NCBI GenBank assembly: GCA_037576195.1
Contig: CM075102.1
Location: 35,150,745-35,214,744, forward strand
DNA: 64,000 bases
Source of the DNA: Phytoseiulus persimilis
Taxonomy: Eukaryota > Arthropoda > Arachnida > Mesostigmata > Phytoseiidae
Direction: 5' to 3'
The notes under the pieces: model-generated
The model's database searches: none
The model's input: the letters and a program-made list of their open reading frames with translations, nothing else
What the model was told of the DNA's origin: nothing
Shown: positions 1 to 15,000 of the stretch, piece by piece
How positions within the stretch are numbered: the stretch's first letter is position 1
Layout of the letters: every line of letters begins with the position of its first letter
Position numbers and translations under genes: made by a program

Positions 1-3000
1 CGCTAGTCAACTAGTCCGACGAAGACGAGTCGCCTCGACGACGAGGGTCGCTCGGTCGCCGATCGGGACGGGCGGAGCTCCGGAGTGAAATTTCAACGGA
101 ACATCCATCCACTTGTCGCGCATTCCGATCCGCATCGCTGAGTCATCTCGTCGAGTCCCCCCGCTCCTCCGGCCGGGCAAGTCACACTTCCGCGTGCACG
201 CTCGCCCCCAAGTGAACAACAGTGCGAAGGAGGTCGAAGCAGGCAACAGGTCCAAGACGCGTTCGCATTCGACCGAAGCCTCAGGAATTTCCGAGCCGCA
301 TCTGAGCGGAAATTCGAACCGGATTCCTTGCCAGCGGAGCGGCCGAGTGAGATAAAAACTCGCGCCGAAACCCGGCACGATGCAGCTCCTACCAGCCCGC
401 GTTCTATCGTTCAATTCGTGGCACGGGACCTTCGCGGACGACATCAGATCGAACCCTGCTCCATCCGTCGAAGGGAATTCGTTGTCAGATTCATAGCTCC
501 TCTTGGGGTCGCTGCTTCGGTGGCTGTCCGAGTCAGCTCCGAGAGCTGGGAGCACGACCACAGCGTGCGCACAAATTGAGAGTTTCGAAATTCGCGCGTT
601 CGAGTAGAAGTTTAACATGAGAGGCGGTTGCAACCTCAAAGCAGACGAGGCAGCAGCGGCGGCGGAAGAGCCTTTTGAATGTGACCACGAATTCGGGAGC
701 AGGGCCGGGCTTTCAGGCTCTCTCTTTCTGTGCCTCTCTGACTCAACTCTTCGACTCTTCACGGCTCGAGTCCAAACGAAGCCCCAGCTCGGAGTGAGCC
801 TTGCAACCGATACCCGGCTCTTCGCTCAGTCGGCCATCGGATGGCCCGGCTGAGCTCCGTTGCAGATACAACGCAGTACACCGAACGAAATCCAGCTAGC
901 TTAACCAAAAGTCTCAGATAAGCGTTGTCGAGTGGGACTCATCAGCAAGAGGGAGGAAGCGTTCAGGAGACAGACCGGAATCCTCCTCGCCGGAGTCGAG
1001 AGCGCTCTACCCGCCGTATTTGTCAGCGCCACCGCGTATCTACAGCTCGGCTCTGCATCAATCCCGCATCTCGGCAATCCGACCAAGCAAGCGACCGAGC
1101 GGCTGTCTTTCAAGCGTTCAGTGAACTGGAATAATAGCTAGGGTTAACCAGGGCAGATATGTTGAAGCCGGCTTTGGCAGCAGCTGTGCTGAATGAGGTT
1201 TTCAGAAATGCGACTGCAGCCCTTTAACCCTCAGCAGTTTGTGAGCCTTGTCTTCAGATCGTTTCAAGAACATACACACGCGCTGACTAAGCTTCTCACG
1301 ACGACTGACCATCGGCGGCGAGGCGAATAACAATTCTGCCTCGAAGAACGCGCCAGTTCTCCCGAACGTCAGTTCTCGCTGTCGGATCCGCCTCGGGAAG
1401 GCAGGACGCGGGAACTGGGACCAGCCGTGCCGACACCGCATCGCTCAGAGATCGAATACTGCAAGTGATTCTCCATTAGAATCGGCATCGCCGGGAAAGA
1501 GGACAGTCGTATTGTGAAGATTAGTGAGAGGGCGCACACCGTTGACACTCGGATTGCTGCGGTGCGGATGACAAGTGTGAGCGAGCGGATCCCGATGACA
1601 CCTCGACCGACACGGCCGGAGCTGACATGTCCACACGGCAGTCCGCAGCAATTGCTCTAATGGAACCGAATCTCACTCTATCCTATCACTGAATATCGTC
1701 GCTTCTTAGCAGCGTCCCCAGTTTCTCAGATCCTCAGCCGATCATTCAAGACTGATGGCGTTGAGTGTTTGGATGTCGGACGGTCTCAGCTTCGACAGAG
1801 TCCAAATCGAGCGCTACGAATGTTTTCGACTGATTCGAACGGCATCGGGGAGCAAGGAAGAGAGCTCGCTATCCCCGCTCGGCTGGGCGCTTGGAGGATT
1901 TCGCTCATCAATTCTTCAGCCACATCACCACGAGCAGCGTACAACAAGCCCAAGTTCCACGTGGGTTGTTACCACCTCGAGCGCGATGGATCCACTGGCG
2001 ATTCTCTCTCGGCGGCGACGACGGCGGCAGTCGTTCAGCCAATGCCGCTTGCCAGGCAACCACCGAATCCACCTAACACAACATTAGCGGTCTGGGTAAC
2101 CAAAGCTCTCTCGAAGTTTTCTCTCTCGGTGGCCAACTCGAGATAAGGCTTGTAAACTACCGCTTTTTCTTATTTTCGCCCGCAAGAAACCCAGCTGTAG
2201 TAAATTTGAGTGAGGTGAGCCCAGGTTCCCTCCGCCGAGAGAGACGAGGAACAGCTGAGCAGGAGAGCCAGTGTACTAGAACGATGGAGGGATTATCTTA
2301 ACGGCGGGATGTTAGGCTCTCTTTATTTTATGGACGAGGGGAAAGAGACTTCCTCCCGGGAGCCGCTCTCAGACATCTCCGAAACGTCGAACTATTGGAG
2401 GTGACGCGTAGGATAAGAATGAATCCGGGAAAAATGACTGAGGATCGCGAAATTCTCGAAAGCACCACTGTAGAATGGAATGAACGAAAAAACTCACCGA
2501 AAATAGCGCTCTTTCCAGAAACTCAACAAATCCACTCACAGCTCACTCGTGACGACGCTCTCATCTGAAAGAAAATTCAAATATTAGAAAGCAGAAATCA
2601 CTGCCCTGCGATTTGTTCGAACAAGTTCGATTGATATTCCGACAAGCCAAACCGTGAAAATACGAGCGGATGCCGATGAACTGTTTCCGAATGAAAACGT
2701 AACGCATTGAGGAAACGATTTCCGTCACGATGAAGCGTCGCGGCGCCGATTCCGAAAGTGAGTTCGAGTCAGGGAATTTCTCATACTACTGACAAACTCC
2801 GTATTCACTGACAGCCGCGACCCACGCGGGGCGTCAAACATCCCATCTTAAAGTCACCCTGGACGTCAATGCCTCTCTCAGTTCAAACGGTTTCCTGACG
2901 TTGTTCGTCCGAACGCTCCATCTTTCAAATTCTTCGGTTTGCTCAAACACCGCCGGACGCTTCAAAGCAAGCACCGTGTTTGCCACGATGTCGTCGCGAT

Positions 3001-6000
3001 CAGCCACGAAGATGAAACAGCTTCTCCGAGTGGGTTCCTCTCGAGAAGCAGCATTCAGAGCCAGATTTCCTTTCGAATTCACCTCGCCGTGGTGCCACAA
3101 GTGCGAGAAATCGACCGCAAGCAGGGTGTCAGAATCTTGGACGCGGCGATCACGGAGGAATTGCCCGATAAAACTCGATTCGAATCGTTACACCGGACGG
3201 TCAGCGAGCCCCACGTCGCAGGGCAACGAACGGGGGATTCCAAACGAATCCGACAAATCGTCGCACACCGAACGCCGGCCCCGCTGTTTTGCGATTGATC
3301 GGGACTCGAATTCAAAAGCCTCCCTCGAGTTCGATGACACATCCAGATTCGACCTTCGCGTTCCAGCGCATGCAATGAGTCCGTTCAATCGTAAACCATA
3401 ATCGCGGGAGAAGAACGCGTTCTCAAGCGGGGGCAGGAGTCGGTTTTTGGCGTCAAGTTCTGTCCCCCGTCTTTCGGTCCGCTCCCGGCGCTTTTGGATC
3501 CCTCCCAAAAAAAGTGTCTGATCGAGGCTCCGTCACACTCAGGGTGTATGACTCGCTATAAAACATTCCTTGGTGAAGCGCCATCACAAATGCTGTGCTA
3601 CAGCAATACTTAGAAGCACTCCTCTCGCCTGTTTCCTGCGCTTCTCGACCCACCGAATGTTGGAAGCGATGTTGGGAGAGCGATCCCCCCAAAGAAGATG
3701 GTGAACCAATTCAGCTGTCTCCAGTTGCGTTTCCTGCCCTTGTGCCTCCAACCATCGAGAACTTCCGGATCTCCCGGTATGGCTTCGGCTGGACCGCGGA
3801 GAACCAGCCCCGTCCTCACAGATGGCGAGAACGTGGATTTCGGAAGGGCCGGCGCAAAATCGATAGAAATAGTTTTCTCAATGGAAGCGGGCCTTGGATG
3901 AAGTCACAGAGGGCATCGGGAGCCAGACATCTACCGATCTTTGCTCCCTCGGCAGGGGTCAGTGACCCCACGCAAGAGCTTTCGCGAATCTCTCGAGGTT
4001 CTCTCTAAACAAGACTGAAATCTCAGAAGAGCTCCTCCCTCCCTCTCTCGTTTTTCAATTTAGCAGAGATCCATTAGAAAGATTTCCATTATTCTTATCC
4101 TTCCGTGGTCACACTTCAGCCAGGATCGGGAAGGCGTTCATTTGTCACGAGTGTGAAAATGAAGTCTGGAAAAATGATTTTTTGTCCAAACCGTGTGTGC
4201 GCTTCCTCTCCTTGTCTCGGGAAGCGTTACCCTCCCAAGGTACGAAAAGATTGAGTCCGGTCCCTTTTTTTCTCCCGATTACGCCGAGAAGTGCTCTCTC
4301 CTGATCTTTCTGTTCGTTTCGGGGAATCCCCCCAGCTGACCTGAACCAAGGCTAAAGTTCAAACTCGGAGACCCGAGAGCTCCGTTCGGGGTCATGACGG
4401 AATTCCCACAAAGCGCTCTCTCATCTAAGTGACGAGAAAGCTTCACGTAGACGATAAATCCCTTTTATGATCCTTCTCCTGTTCCGAGGCTTGATCGAGA
4501 AAATTCGGCGAAACGGGAAGGAGCAGCCGACTCGACTGCCCGACGGCTCACAAGAAGCATTTCCTTGCTTTGATTCCCGTAGGGCCCGGACACGCTGCCA
4601 CCCCACCCGTTCCTCCACCCAACCCATTTCACCACAGGCCATCATCGCGGGGACGAACGTGGCCTGTACCCTTGCTTACCCTCAAATAAACCCCGGGGCT
4701 CCCCTTGTATCACCGTGCCCAGCCCGCCTTGGTAAAAGTGCCTCCGTCTGCAAATCGTTGGGTAGCCTTTCCGTCGCCCGATGATGATGATCATGCTCTT
4801 GCTTGTGTGCTTCCCCCACTTGCGCCTCGCGCGCTCACTTTCCCAGGTGGCAACAGTACCACAATTACACTAATATGCCGACAGTGAGACGAGGAGGATC
4901 GGGACCTCGACGACGAGACCGCCGCTATCTGCCGTCATCGCCTCCAAGCGCCGGGCAAAAATGCCCGACGCCGCGCGATTAGCGTAACTAGCAATGTCAG
5001 GAAGTTTTTGTTTTCGACTCATTTTTAGCGGGCAAGCCGTGCGACCGACGGGCGGTTTCCCATGCCTCGGACCGGCCAGGCTCGTTTACTTCAAGTAATC
5101 GGTACAACAGTATCGTACTGCGTGGGCAAACGAGGAGGCTGACACAAAAACACGTTCCTGTATTTACACAAGCTTTGGCCTTTTAGTTGTGTTTTTATGC
5201 CCGGGCGGAACGGAGACAACCCGGGCGTTTTTCCCGCGTCGGTTCCGACCGCCTGAAGGGGGACAGCGGTACGGCGGTTTTCCCTCGGACCTGGGCGTCG
5301 ATGGAGGGCGTCGACCTCGGTATCGTAGCCCGCGCACAGCTGCATAGATGCGTATCGCGCGGAGTGGCAAGCTCGAATACTCGTCCGTATGCTCAACGAG
5401 GACAGTGCTAACGGACGCTCCTTTATGTTCGCTATTTCCGCCCCTACCCGACCTGATCCTGAGGCTCTCAGGAGCGGTCGTTAGCGGCGAGCTGCTCGGC
5501 CACAGAAAGCAAAAGTGTGAGCAGAGGAGAGGTCCAAGCGGGCAGTCCTTCAGGCCACGAGGTTTTTTTCAAGGAGTCGGTAGCGCTTGCAACCGACTAA
5601 TTTATTGCAAACTTTCAGCCGCCCCCCCTCACTTCCTTCCCCCCGGCCGTTTGTTGGAACTATTCCTGCTCCCAACGTCAGCGATCATCAAGTCTGAGGC
5701 CCTCACGGAGGAGAGTTCCTCGGTCATCTCAGAGCGACGCGAACACTCTCACACGAAATTCCGGGAAGAGGAGCGTCGGACCATCGGAAGGCTGCCCCTT
5801 GGGCCAGTTTCGAAATGAGAGCGCGGACGATAGTTCATCGAGGCTTTGGGCGATACAGAGATTTAGCGGACAATGAAGTCCCTGCTAGAGATTCCCGAAA
5901 CTATTTCTCGGACCCAGAGAGGAATCAAACCAACTGTCAGAGGAGTGCCGGAGCCGGTTTGTTGCCCACCCGCCCGTGTCCCTTCGGAGCCTAGAAACCC

Positions 6001-9000
6001 CGCTCTTCGAGTTGAATTACAATTCTCGATTTATCCTCTTGGGATGCATAAGTTAAGAGCGGGCAATAAACGTAGCTTAGCGGGGTTCGAATCAAACCGA
6101 CCACACATGTTGGCCTCGGGCTTCCCGTAAAGGGTTTTCCTTGTTCTGTTCTCTGACGAGGTTGTTTCGCAGAGACATTCAATGCGACTTCGCTCAACTT
6201 TCACACCGACGACGTTCTCCCTTAACAGCATAGAAGAACATCGAGGAGTGGCTGCGACTCAAAACTTCGAGTCACTTGGTCGTCGACTGCTCAACTGATT
6301 GAAGTCTCTCTCGAATCCCCTCCTTCGGAAAGATACCTCCGTCCCAAGCGACAGAGGGTCGCAGCCTCGGGAGGAATAGCGGCATCGTCTGTTCGAGATG
6401 AAAATGTCGAACAATCGTTGTCCACTCAGTTTGGGCTAGTAGTGCTGCTGCCGCTGATTGTTTTTTTCGGGTGGATTTTCCCGGGCTCGTGTTGGTTGAT
6501 GCTGATACCGCGCATCGTATCAAAACGATCGAGGTGAGGAGCGGACTCGGGCTAAAAATGTTGATCCGGGGCTCGGTGGTTACTGGTCGTTACGTAGTCG
6601 CGCCTTTGAGCGATCCGCCAGTGGGTTGTGAGACCCTTCCCGGGAACGCGCAAAGCTTCCTGGGACTAGCTCTTCGCAAGTTTTGGTAGGCGTCTGGTCG
6701 ATTTCGAGGGCCAACTGGATGGCTCGTTTAGCCAGCTACATCGCAGGCGAGTTCCTCCCTCTTTCCTCCTTCGCCGGCATTTTTCTCTTCCCCTCGATGA
6801 GTGAACCGAGAGCAGAGCCATACGTTCCAGCAGCTTGCTCAAATGTAAGCCTCACTCTGAACGAGATGCGACCTCAAGAGAAAGATAGGAATCAAATGGC
6901 GCAGCAGGGAAACTGCGAAACTGGCAGTCGCGAATCCCCTCGATTTTCAGGCTTTTCGTCTTTTTCCTCCCCGAACACGAAGCTCGAAGAGACTTCCTCC
7001 GGGACTGAACGCTTCTCTGAGCGTTTCCCCAAAGAACTCCAAGAGGACAGAAAGCTTGTTCCGATGTAGAGACGATATCCGTGTAGATTCATCGAGCACC
7101 AGAGAAGAGGGAAACGCCCAAGGCTGGAAAGCTCAGGTGAACCAGATACTGGCTCTGGTTGATGGATTCGCCAGTCATTCCGCTCAGTGGCTGCTGAAGG
7201 CTCGTTACCTGGTCACGCCCTTGTGCAGTCCACAAGTCGATAGTGAAAGGCTGCTGCGAACCGCCTACAACGTCCAGGACAATAACGCGAACCGTTCATT
7301 AATTACGGCTTTCCTCTTCATTACGACGTCGCTCAACTCCCATCCGACGGCAGCGGGCCGGGCATTGGATCGGAAGGACTCGATAGCTCACATTCGAATC
7401 GATCGCGCTCGTCTTCGAGAGCTTCGCAAACACAGCCCTCCTCCACTAGGATCCGTCTAGATCACAAAGATCCAACAATGGCCTCTCTACTGAGACCGCT
7501 GCGAGGGCGCAGAGTTTGAAATCCGAAAATGTCGTTCCCTGTGCAAAGAGTGAGCTCCAGCCTCGCTCCTCCGTCAGACGAAGGAGAGTTTCTGTCTCGA
7601 CCGATGGTGTCTGCTGCACGACGCCGCACCGAGGCGTCATATCAGGCATGAGGTTCTCGGAGGGGAAATAATTGTAGTAAAAATTGTTCCGCCCAGCAAC
7701 ACGTCCAGCTTGCATCCCCCACCCGAGGAGAGGGGAGAACCCAGTAGCTCGTTCGCACACATCGGTGGTAGACGGCCGCACGGCTGCTTTCGGGCGGTGG
7801 GTGGTGCCCACCCCCGAGTTCCACGAGTCGGAGAGACACGCGGGCGGGCCAACGTTACTCTTTCGATAAGCTTCGTCGATAGAAACTGTCCCGTTGAGAG
7901 CCCCGCTCATCCCCCGCAAGGGTTGGCGCTCAATGAGTCCATATGTGTGTCTTCCACTCGAACGGAGCACTATTGTGGCTCTGAAGCTTTAGAGTGATCA
8001 AACAAGGAAAAGTTTCGTACGCACGCACGTTCCGTGCGGTTCCACCACTTTTGTCTTTGGGAACTGTCAGTCCGGACTCCGGTCAATGATAGAGAGTAGC
8101 ACAGACTATCGGGTCTCACACCAGTCAAACTAGGAAATGTCGAATGTTGGTTTATCCCCTTCAGAGCACCGACCGAAATGGCGACTCGGAGGCTGAAGAT
8201 TCGCGAAATTTACCAGCGCACCGTTTGATTGCGCCGGGATGGCGAAAATCGGTCTGCTCGAAATATGCTCGTCTGCTACCTTGCCTCTTATTTATAGTCC
8301 AAGTGATCGAATAGAAATCACCTTCCCCACTGGCAATATACGAGGGATAGCGTGATGGCGCATGGAGAGCACGTCAACTGCGGCGGTCTTTGATTCTTCC
8401 CAGATCCCGGAATTTCAGCTGATTTGAAGTCAAGGACTCTCACCTGGCCGGTGGGTTTTCCTGTGATAACCGGGAAACGCCAGACGCGCTCGGGTCCCGT
8501 TCGAACTTGAGGGAGAGGGACCGTCACCCGTCAAAATTGACAACACAGGAGCGCGCTCGCCACATGAACTTCTTTGGAACCTCAGAACACTCAGCAACTT
8601 ATTTGTCGACACACGTAAACACCGCGGAATAACTTTTTACAGCACTTCGTGCACGACGCTCAGGGGACGGAATCCGACATCGCGATTCTCTGTGATTAGA
8701 CACAAGACACTGTCGTCTTCTTGTGTCGTCTTGGGACACCGGATTCCTTGTGCAACGGAGGCCTTTGTGACCTCGGCGGCCCCAAGCACTGGGCGCGGCT
8801 GGGCATCTGGGCAGCAGTCTCCATGACGCCAAATGGACACGACCCTCCCCTCCGACCGAACGATCAACCTCTACCGAACACACAGCTCACGAAACAGCAG
8901 ACGACATTGGACCTTGCGACTGCGAGGAACAGCCCTCGGTGTTGGAACCCGACGCATCCGCTACGCTTTGAGCTTCTCGCACGATTCGTCCCACCCCTCC

Positions 9001-12000
9001 CTCAAGGAGGGATTCTGACAGGGAAATCTCAGAGGAAACGCTCAGATGAAGTTACACTAAACAACTTCAAGCCACTTGAGCGATACCGTGGCGGGCGGGC
9101 GAAGTGCGAGGTTATCCCTTTGGTCGACGACGATAGCGGCAATCGATCACTTCGGTGAGACCGGGCCGGGACGCGCGCGCCTTATTCTCTCACTCGGCTC
9201 CTCGCAGAGCCCAACGACTACGAGACAAAGCGCTTTGTCGATTGAGGACTTCCCTCACCTGAGCTTGGAAGGAAACTAACGAAAGAACAACTCTGATGGA
9301 TTGAGGCTCGAGGGTGGAATAAGTTCTTTTCGAAACTGTCTGAAAGCCGACCCAACTTCTCAGCGAACCAGCTTCAGGTTATGGATGAATCAGGGAATCC
9401 GTCCTTACTAGACGCCCGGGGTCGAAGAGAGGAAAGAATTATTCTTGGGGGTTCGGATGGGGTCAGCTACAGAACCGTCTCGGTTCGTCGATCGCTGCGG
9501 TGGATTCTGTTCCCGGATCGATTCTCCACCCGATGGCCTAATAAAACATTCAACATGCGCTCCAGCTGACTCAAAGGTCACCGACGGGTGATCTTAATGA
9601 GACGCCACCGAGATCCTAGTTCCGGGCGAAGGACGACTTAAAAATGAATGTCACGCCAAGGAGATGGAAGAAACGAGATAGCTCGAAGCAGAGACCGACT
9701 AATTAAAACTCCAATTTTGAGCTCGGCGGAATATTCCCTTCCCTCATTATCCGGAAAACCGCTGACAGGACTTCCTGGTCTTCAAGGAAAATTTCCAACG
9801 GAGCACGCTTCGTCCGACCCAGAGTAAAGTCTCATCGCGGATCGGGCTTCTTCAATTTTGATGAGAGAAGATCGCCTGTAACCTCAAGCTCCGCTAATCA
9901 GAGGGTTCTTGACCTGATTTCTCGACCTGTATCGAGTAAAGAAATTCTCGAGACCTTCTGTCCTGGCCCCGCTTTGAACCCTGGGTTCAGAACTCCAATC
10001 CAGCTCCTGGGGAGGACGCGAATTCAAAAGCCAAGGTGAGAATAGCGCAGAGCTTGTTCGAAAACAGCCAACAACACTTTCCCGCCTCTTCCTGGGGAGC
10101 AGTCTTGAATTTTGGGGATTCGCTCAGCTGCGGTGCTGAGTCAGTGTGAGCTGACATGGTTCTCCGGAGGTGATCCCACAGCAATCTAGCAAGCTAGGGG
10201 GAGAGAGTGGGTGCGAGCGAGCTTCCTTCCTGCCAGGCTGGCTTCCTTCCTCGCTTCCTGGGGCAGGCGATAAATCACAACAAACCGACAAGAACAAGAC
10301 GTGGCGAACGAGGTTGGGGGAGGAAAAGAAGATTCTACCGCTCAAAGATCAAAGGGTTTGCTTTCGTTTGAAACAGCGTCGCGAACGTCCGCCGGGCACA
10401 GTTTGCGGCTGTAAGAGGGCAACTCGGCCCAACACGCGCGCGACGGGAGAGCCTCCAAAATGGCGCTCTCTTCGAGCCTCGATTCCCATCTGTCTGATTT
10501 TTGCTTAAAACAGCAAGTGAGCGGGAAACCGACGTCCGTCCTTTCCGTCCAGCAGTTCGTCTCCAACGACTTGACCGGAGCTGCTCAACCACAGCTTTCT
10601 GCAGCGCCTTACGTCGAGCTCTCCGGGAATCGGTTCGGGACGCCGAAAAGACGGACAGTGTACTCGAGCTCATGGATTCGGAAACCGCCCGAATCGGGCG
10701 AGGCTGGACTTCAGATACCTCTTCGGACTCATGCACGGCTCTCGATCGTGCCGACAACGCAGTGAAGGAAAACATCCGAACCGTCGAAAAAACAACACGA
10801 CGAGAAAACGTGCCGCACGCGATGTCACGGCGGACGGGAACAGACGACGGAAAATTCCAAGCTCCAAAGTTAGCTGTTTGGCTGCGTCGAGCAGCGCGAC
10901 CGAGGAAGGCAGGAGCTTTTCCTTTCCCGATGCTCCGGAGAGTTCCGTCGATGTCTCTCTCTCTCCCCCGCCAGTTCGGAGGCTCTTCGATTCAACGTTG
11001 AAGATGATGTCTAATCGATTTCCGATGGTTACAATCGCCAACAGGAGCAAATCGTACCACTCTGAACATAACTTCGCTTTCAGCTCACATCGAATGAGCT
11101 CCGGGAAAGGAGAGGGAACCTCGAATCGGCAGTACATGCGAAACCTCCGAATTAGAGTTTAGGAGGTGAGAATCGCCCTGCTGAAGCGAGCAGACGCGCT
11201 CTCCTCGCATCCGTCGCGTCGCTGGCAGTTCCTGCGGTTCTGGTCGAGCTTCCTGACATGTTAAGACCCTGGGAGGTAGAACGGATGTCCGGAGAAACGT
11301 GCACATATGTGCATGCTGGTCCTCGTCGTCGGGGGCCGCGGCGCGCGATTTCTGAGACGACGGAACTGTCGGTCTAAAGAGTCAGGAGAACGAGGATTCG
11401 AACTCCGGGGAGTTGGCAAACTGAACAAAGAATGAGCAGAACAGGCCGAGGGAACTCAAGTCTCCAGTCTTCTCAGTCTTCCGTTGTCGGGCACTCTCAA
11501 CTACGGCTCATTCGTCTCATTTTTTTTATAGCTCCCACACTTTACCTCGATCCTCATTCTGCCTGCAGGGACATACAATCCACGGGTGGAAAGAATCTTA
11601 TTATTTCATGAATCTAGTTGTAGCTGCTAGTTTCCCTGACCGAGATTGATCTGAGTTCCACCTTCGGGTCCGCGCGGCCTTGATCGGTGGCGACGGAAAA
11701 AGTTCACATCGATCGGATTAAATTACCTGTAACGTTGAAAGAACAGGTGTTCGGTGGAGGATCTTCAAACATTGAAGGAATAATAAATAACGCTGCCGAA
11801 AAATGGGGAATGAGTTGCGAGCTACGATAGTCTATCGTCAAAGTTCAACGGCTCCCGGCTGAGATCCAGCGCAACGGTCGTGGAACGGAGTTTCCCGTGG
11901 GGGGACAGGACGGCGAAGAAATTTGAGCCCCGAGAAACCTCAGTGTAATTCTGGGCAAATAACGAATTTTTAGAACGCTGCTCAGAATGGAAGAGTGTTC

Positions 12001-15000
12001 GTGATCCGCGCATTTCAGGTCGCCGCTGGAAAGAGTAGGCAAACTCACGATCGCGGTGCATGACCTCAGCATCAGCGCGGTCCGGCGCTGCGAACAATCG
12101 AAATTAAATTCCTCTCGTCGGATCGTCTCCCATACTGAGCAGCGGTAGCCACGACGGCGGCCGCAACGGCATCAATGAGTGTATCCCAAGCCACGATCCT
12201 TATTAGTTGGTATAATGGATCTCACAGGCACAAGTAACGACGCACAGGGAGTTTTATTGATTTATGTAAATCGTATTACGTCGGTCCGTTGGCTGGTTGG
12301 TTGGATAGATCGAGGAGCGAGCGAGGGAAAGATCGATTGGTGCGACACAAACCACCCGACGAATACCAAACCGTTGGTTCGACTCCGGCTCGAGATTGAA
12401 TCAGCTCCTCTCGGAAACGACTCAGTTTCCAATCATTCGTTGCTCGTCGCTCTTCTTGCTCACTGCTGAGCGTTTCGATGAACTGGAAATGTTTGACGGA
12501 GTGGAGACTCGAACCAACAGAACCAAGAAACCTGGCGACGAGTCCTGTCTAACATTTCAAATATTGTATTTAGGCTTATATTTTCGTTCCTGCAATAAAC
12601 TCGAAAGCTCGGGGATTACGCTCGTCCGGAGATAAGTCCTGCTGCTCCAGGTCTCGAAGTAGTCTGAGCTAAAAATACCTTCTTCGGACGGGAGTCGGTA
12701 CCGCGTTGGACCCTGGGCTCCTCTGCTTGACGCAAATCTGTCTTGTTTGTCCTAAACGACGAAGAGGCAGACGGAGCCAAACGGTCTCTCTAGTTCACGA
12801 ACAAGGTGAGACCCGAGTCAAGCGCTGTTACGGAGCGAACGTAGGAGGAAAAACTCGGATGGGAAACCTTCCTCTCGACAGATCCGTGGAGAGGATTTTC
12901 GTGACAAGAAGAGGGAGCTAGAGCGAAAATATGGAATTCTGCGCCCACCGGAAGAGAATCCAATAAGGAACGCCGCGCAAAATCTCCTGACATTCCGAGG
13001 TGTTTATGACTGAATGGTGGCGCCAACTGCTGTGCAGAAGACAAAAGCAGAAAGAGAGCAGCAGCTGCTGCTGAACTTTCTCGGCTTTCAGGCTCAAACT
13101 TTATGCGTGACGTTTTCGACGTCTTACTTCCGGCGAAAGTTGTTTCCAAAGCGGAGAGCATCTCGAACGGAACGGCTGCATAGTATAACATCTCCCGACC
13201 GAACACCGTGAGTGGCCAACGCCGCGCGTTCCGCATTGAAGGGTTCCGAGCCGGGGAACGATTCCGGTGGTTTCGGAATCGGACCGCCATGTGGGCCGGG
13301 GATCAGCAGCGGAAACCGACCTCGCCCGCACCTCCACCTCTCGAGCTGGTGGTGATGGGGCTGCTGTGTGAGTGTGATCGGGAGAAGTTTGTCGGGCCTT
13401 TCAGCATCTGCGTAGCCGCGGGTGAGGAGCCTGGGGCGTGCTTTCAGGAGCACGTCCTTGCTCCTCCGAACCAGGAGTTTCTTGCTTATCGTTACCGAAC
13501 TAGACAGTTCGCTCGACAGCTAGAGAGACTGGCAACGAAGGAAGCCCGAATGAGCGACAGACAGAGCCAACTTGGACAGACGGCCTGACTGATGAGAGGG
13601 TTCCTTCTGTTTCGCCCCCGGCCAGTTCGCTTTTGTTCAAAGCTTGGCGCACGTGTCTCCCGTTAGAGATTAAACTGCGATAAACTTTGACGGACAATTC
13701 CCACAGCGACGCCTTGCCACCGGAACGATTGAACACACCGTCTCCACCTCAGTCACTTCGCTCAATTATCAACGGGCGCCTGAGTACCCAAGCCTTCCGA
13801 GTCGGAGCTTCGTCACCGAACAATCGGAGGACCTGCATCGAAGTCGCCGCCCGAATCGTTGCATCGAAGAAGCTGTAGCGAGAAGGGAAGTAATCGAATT
13901 TCTTTTTGAGAGGAAATATTCGTCAAGGCTCCAGGACCGCGAGGTCTCAAACGTAGGTTCGTTTCTAGATGAGTTGTTTTCATACCGTCTCAATCGAATG
14001 CTAGCGCACAGGAAGCGGGTGTGACGTCTCTCAAACTGAAATTCGTCCGCCCGAGGGCTCCACGCGGGATTCGGGTCCAACCTTTCGAGCACGTTTGGAG
14101 TTTGATAGAAACATGCACGCGCGTGGCGTCGGTCAAGTCTGAGAGCTGGAAATCAACGACGGAATTTGTCTTGGCATTCGAGTTCTTTCTGGCTATGATA
14201 GAATTGATTCGCTCACGAGTTTCCCGCATTCGATCCAGTGTCGATTGGGACGATTCTGAAAGTGTAGAGCAGAGGCTCAGCTGACCAATCGGGCCAGTTT
14301 TCGACTCCGACTCTGTGGCCGCACGGGCCCTTGAAAACGGAGAGCGTTCCTCAGCCAGCAGGATTGCGCGCGAACGATTGCGAACTGGACGAGCTGGTTA
14401 CTTCACGCTGTGACGGCGGAATAAGAGATGCTCGCAATCTTCCACCGGAAAGGAGAGAACTCTCAGCGAGAAACGGGATGCCATCATGAGCGTCGCTTCC
14501 GCGGCGAGGTTAACCCTTCGGGGAAACGTTTCATACCTGTACGTGGACGTCTGACTATACTTTGGCACACCAGGCGCTTGCTGGCGGCTCTTGGTTTCGG
14601 ATAAACTCCTTTCGGACGAAACAGCCGTCGGGAGGGAACTCAACGCGTATTCATTTTTCTCGCTCCCATCGACACGTCGAGTGTCCCTTGGAAGCGCTCC
14701 AGTAATTTCTTCTGATCCCATCCTCGTTGGCAGAAGCTCTCGAAGCGAACGTTTTCGAGCTCAGGCGAGACATCATGCTCTACATGAAGGAACTCTCAAG
14801 CTCGTCCGAACGGTGAAGAAAGAAGAACGGGAAGGAGTCAACAATCAATTCAAGCCTCACCGGAATCCGAAGCAGAAACTCCCTTCGATTCAGACGACTA
14901 ATCGAACGACAGGTGTTCCGTGAGAAGCAGAATAATAGGCAGACATCGGAACGGATGGACGAACAGACGATCAAAACGGCAGCCTGTGTTATGTTACTGC

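Noticed and set aside
7..762. 251-codon minus-strand open frame at the left edge
   Set aside because: Ser/Arg-rich random composition, no domain and no splice or start context; close to the length expected by chance in this amount of stop-poor DNA.
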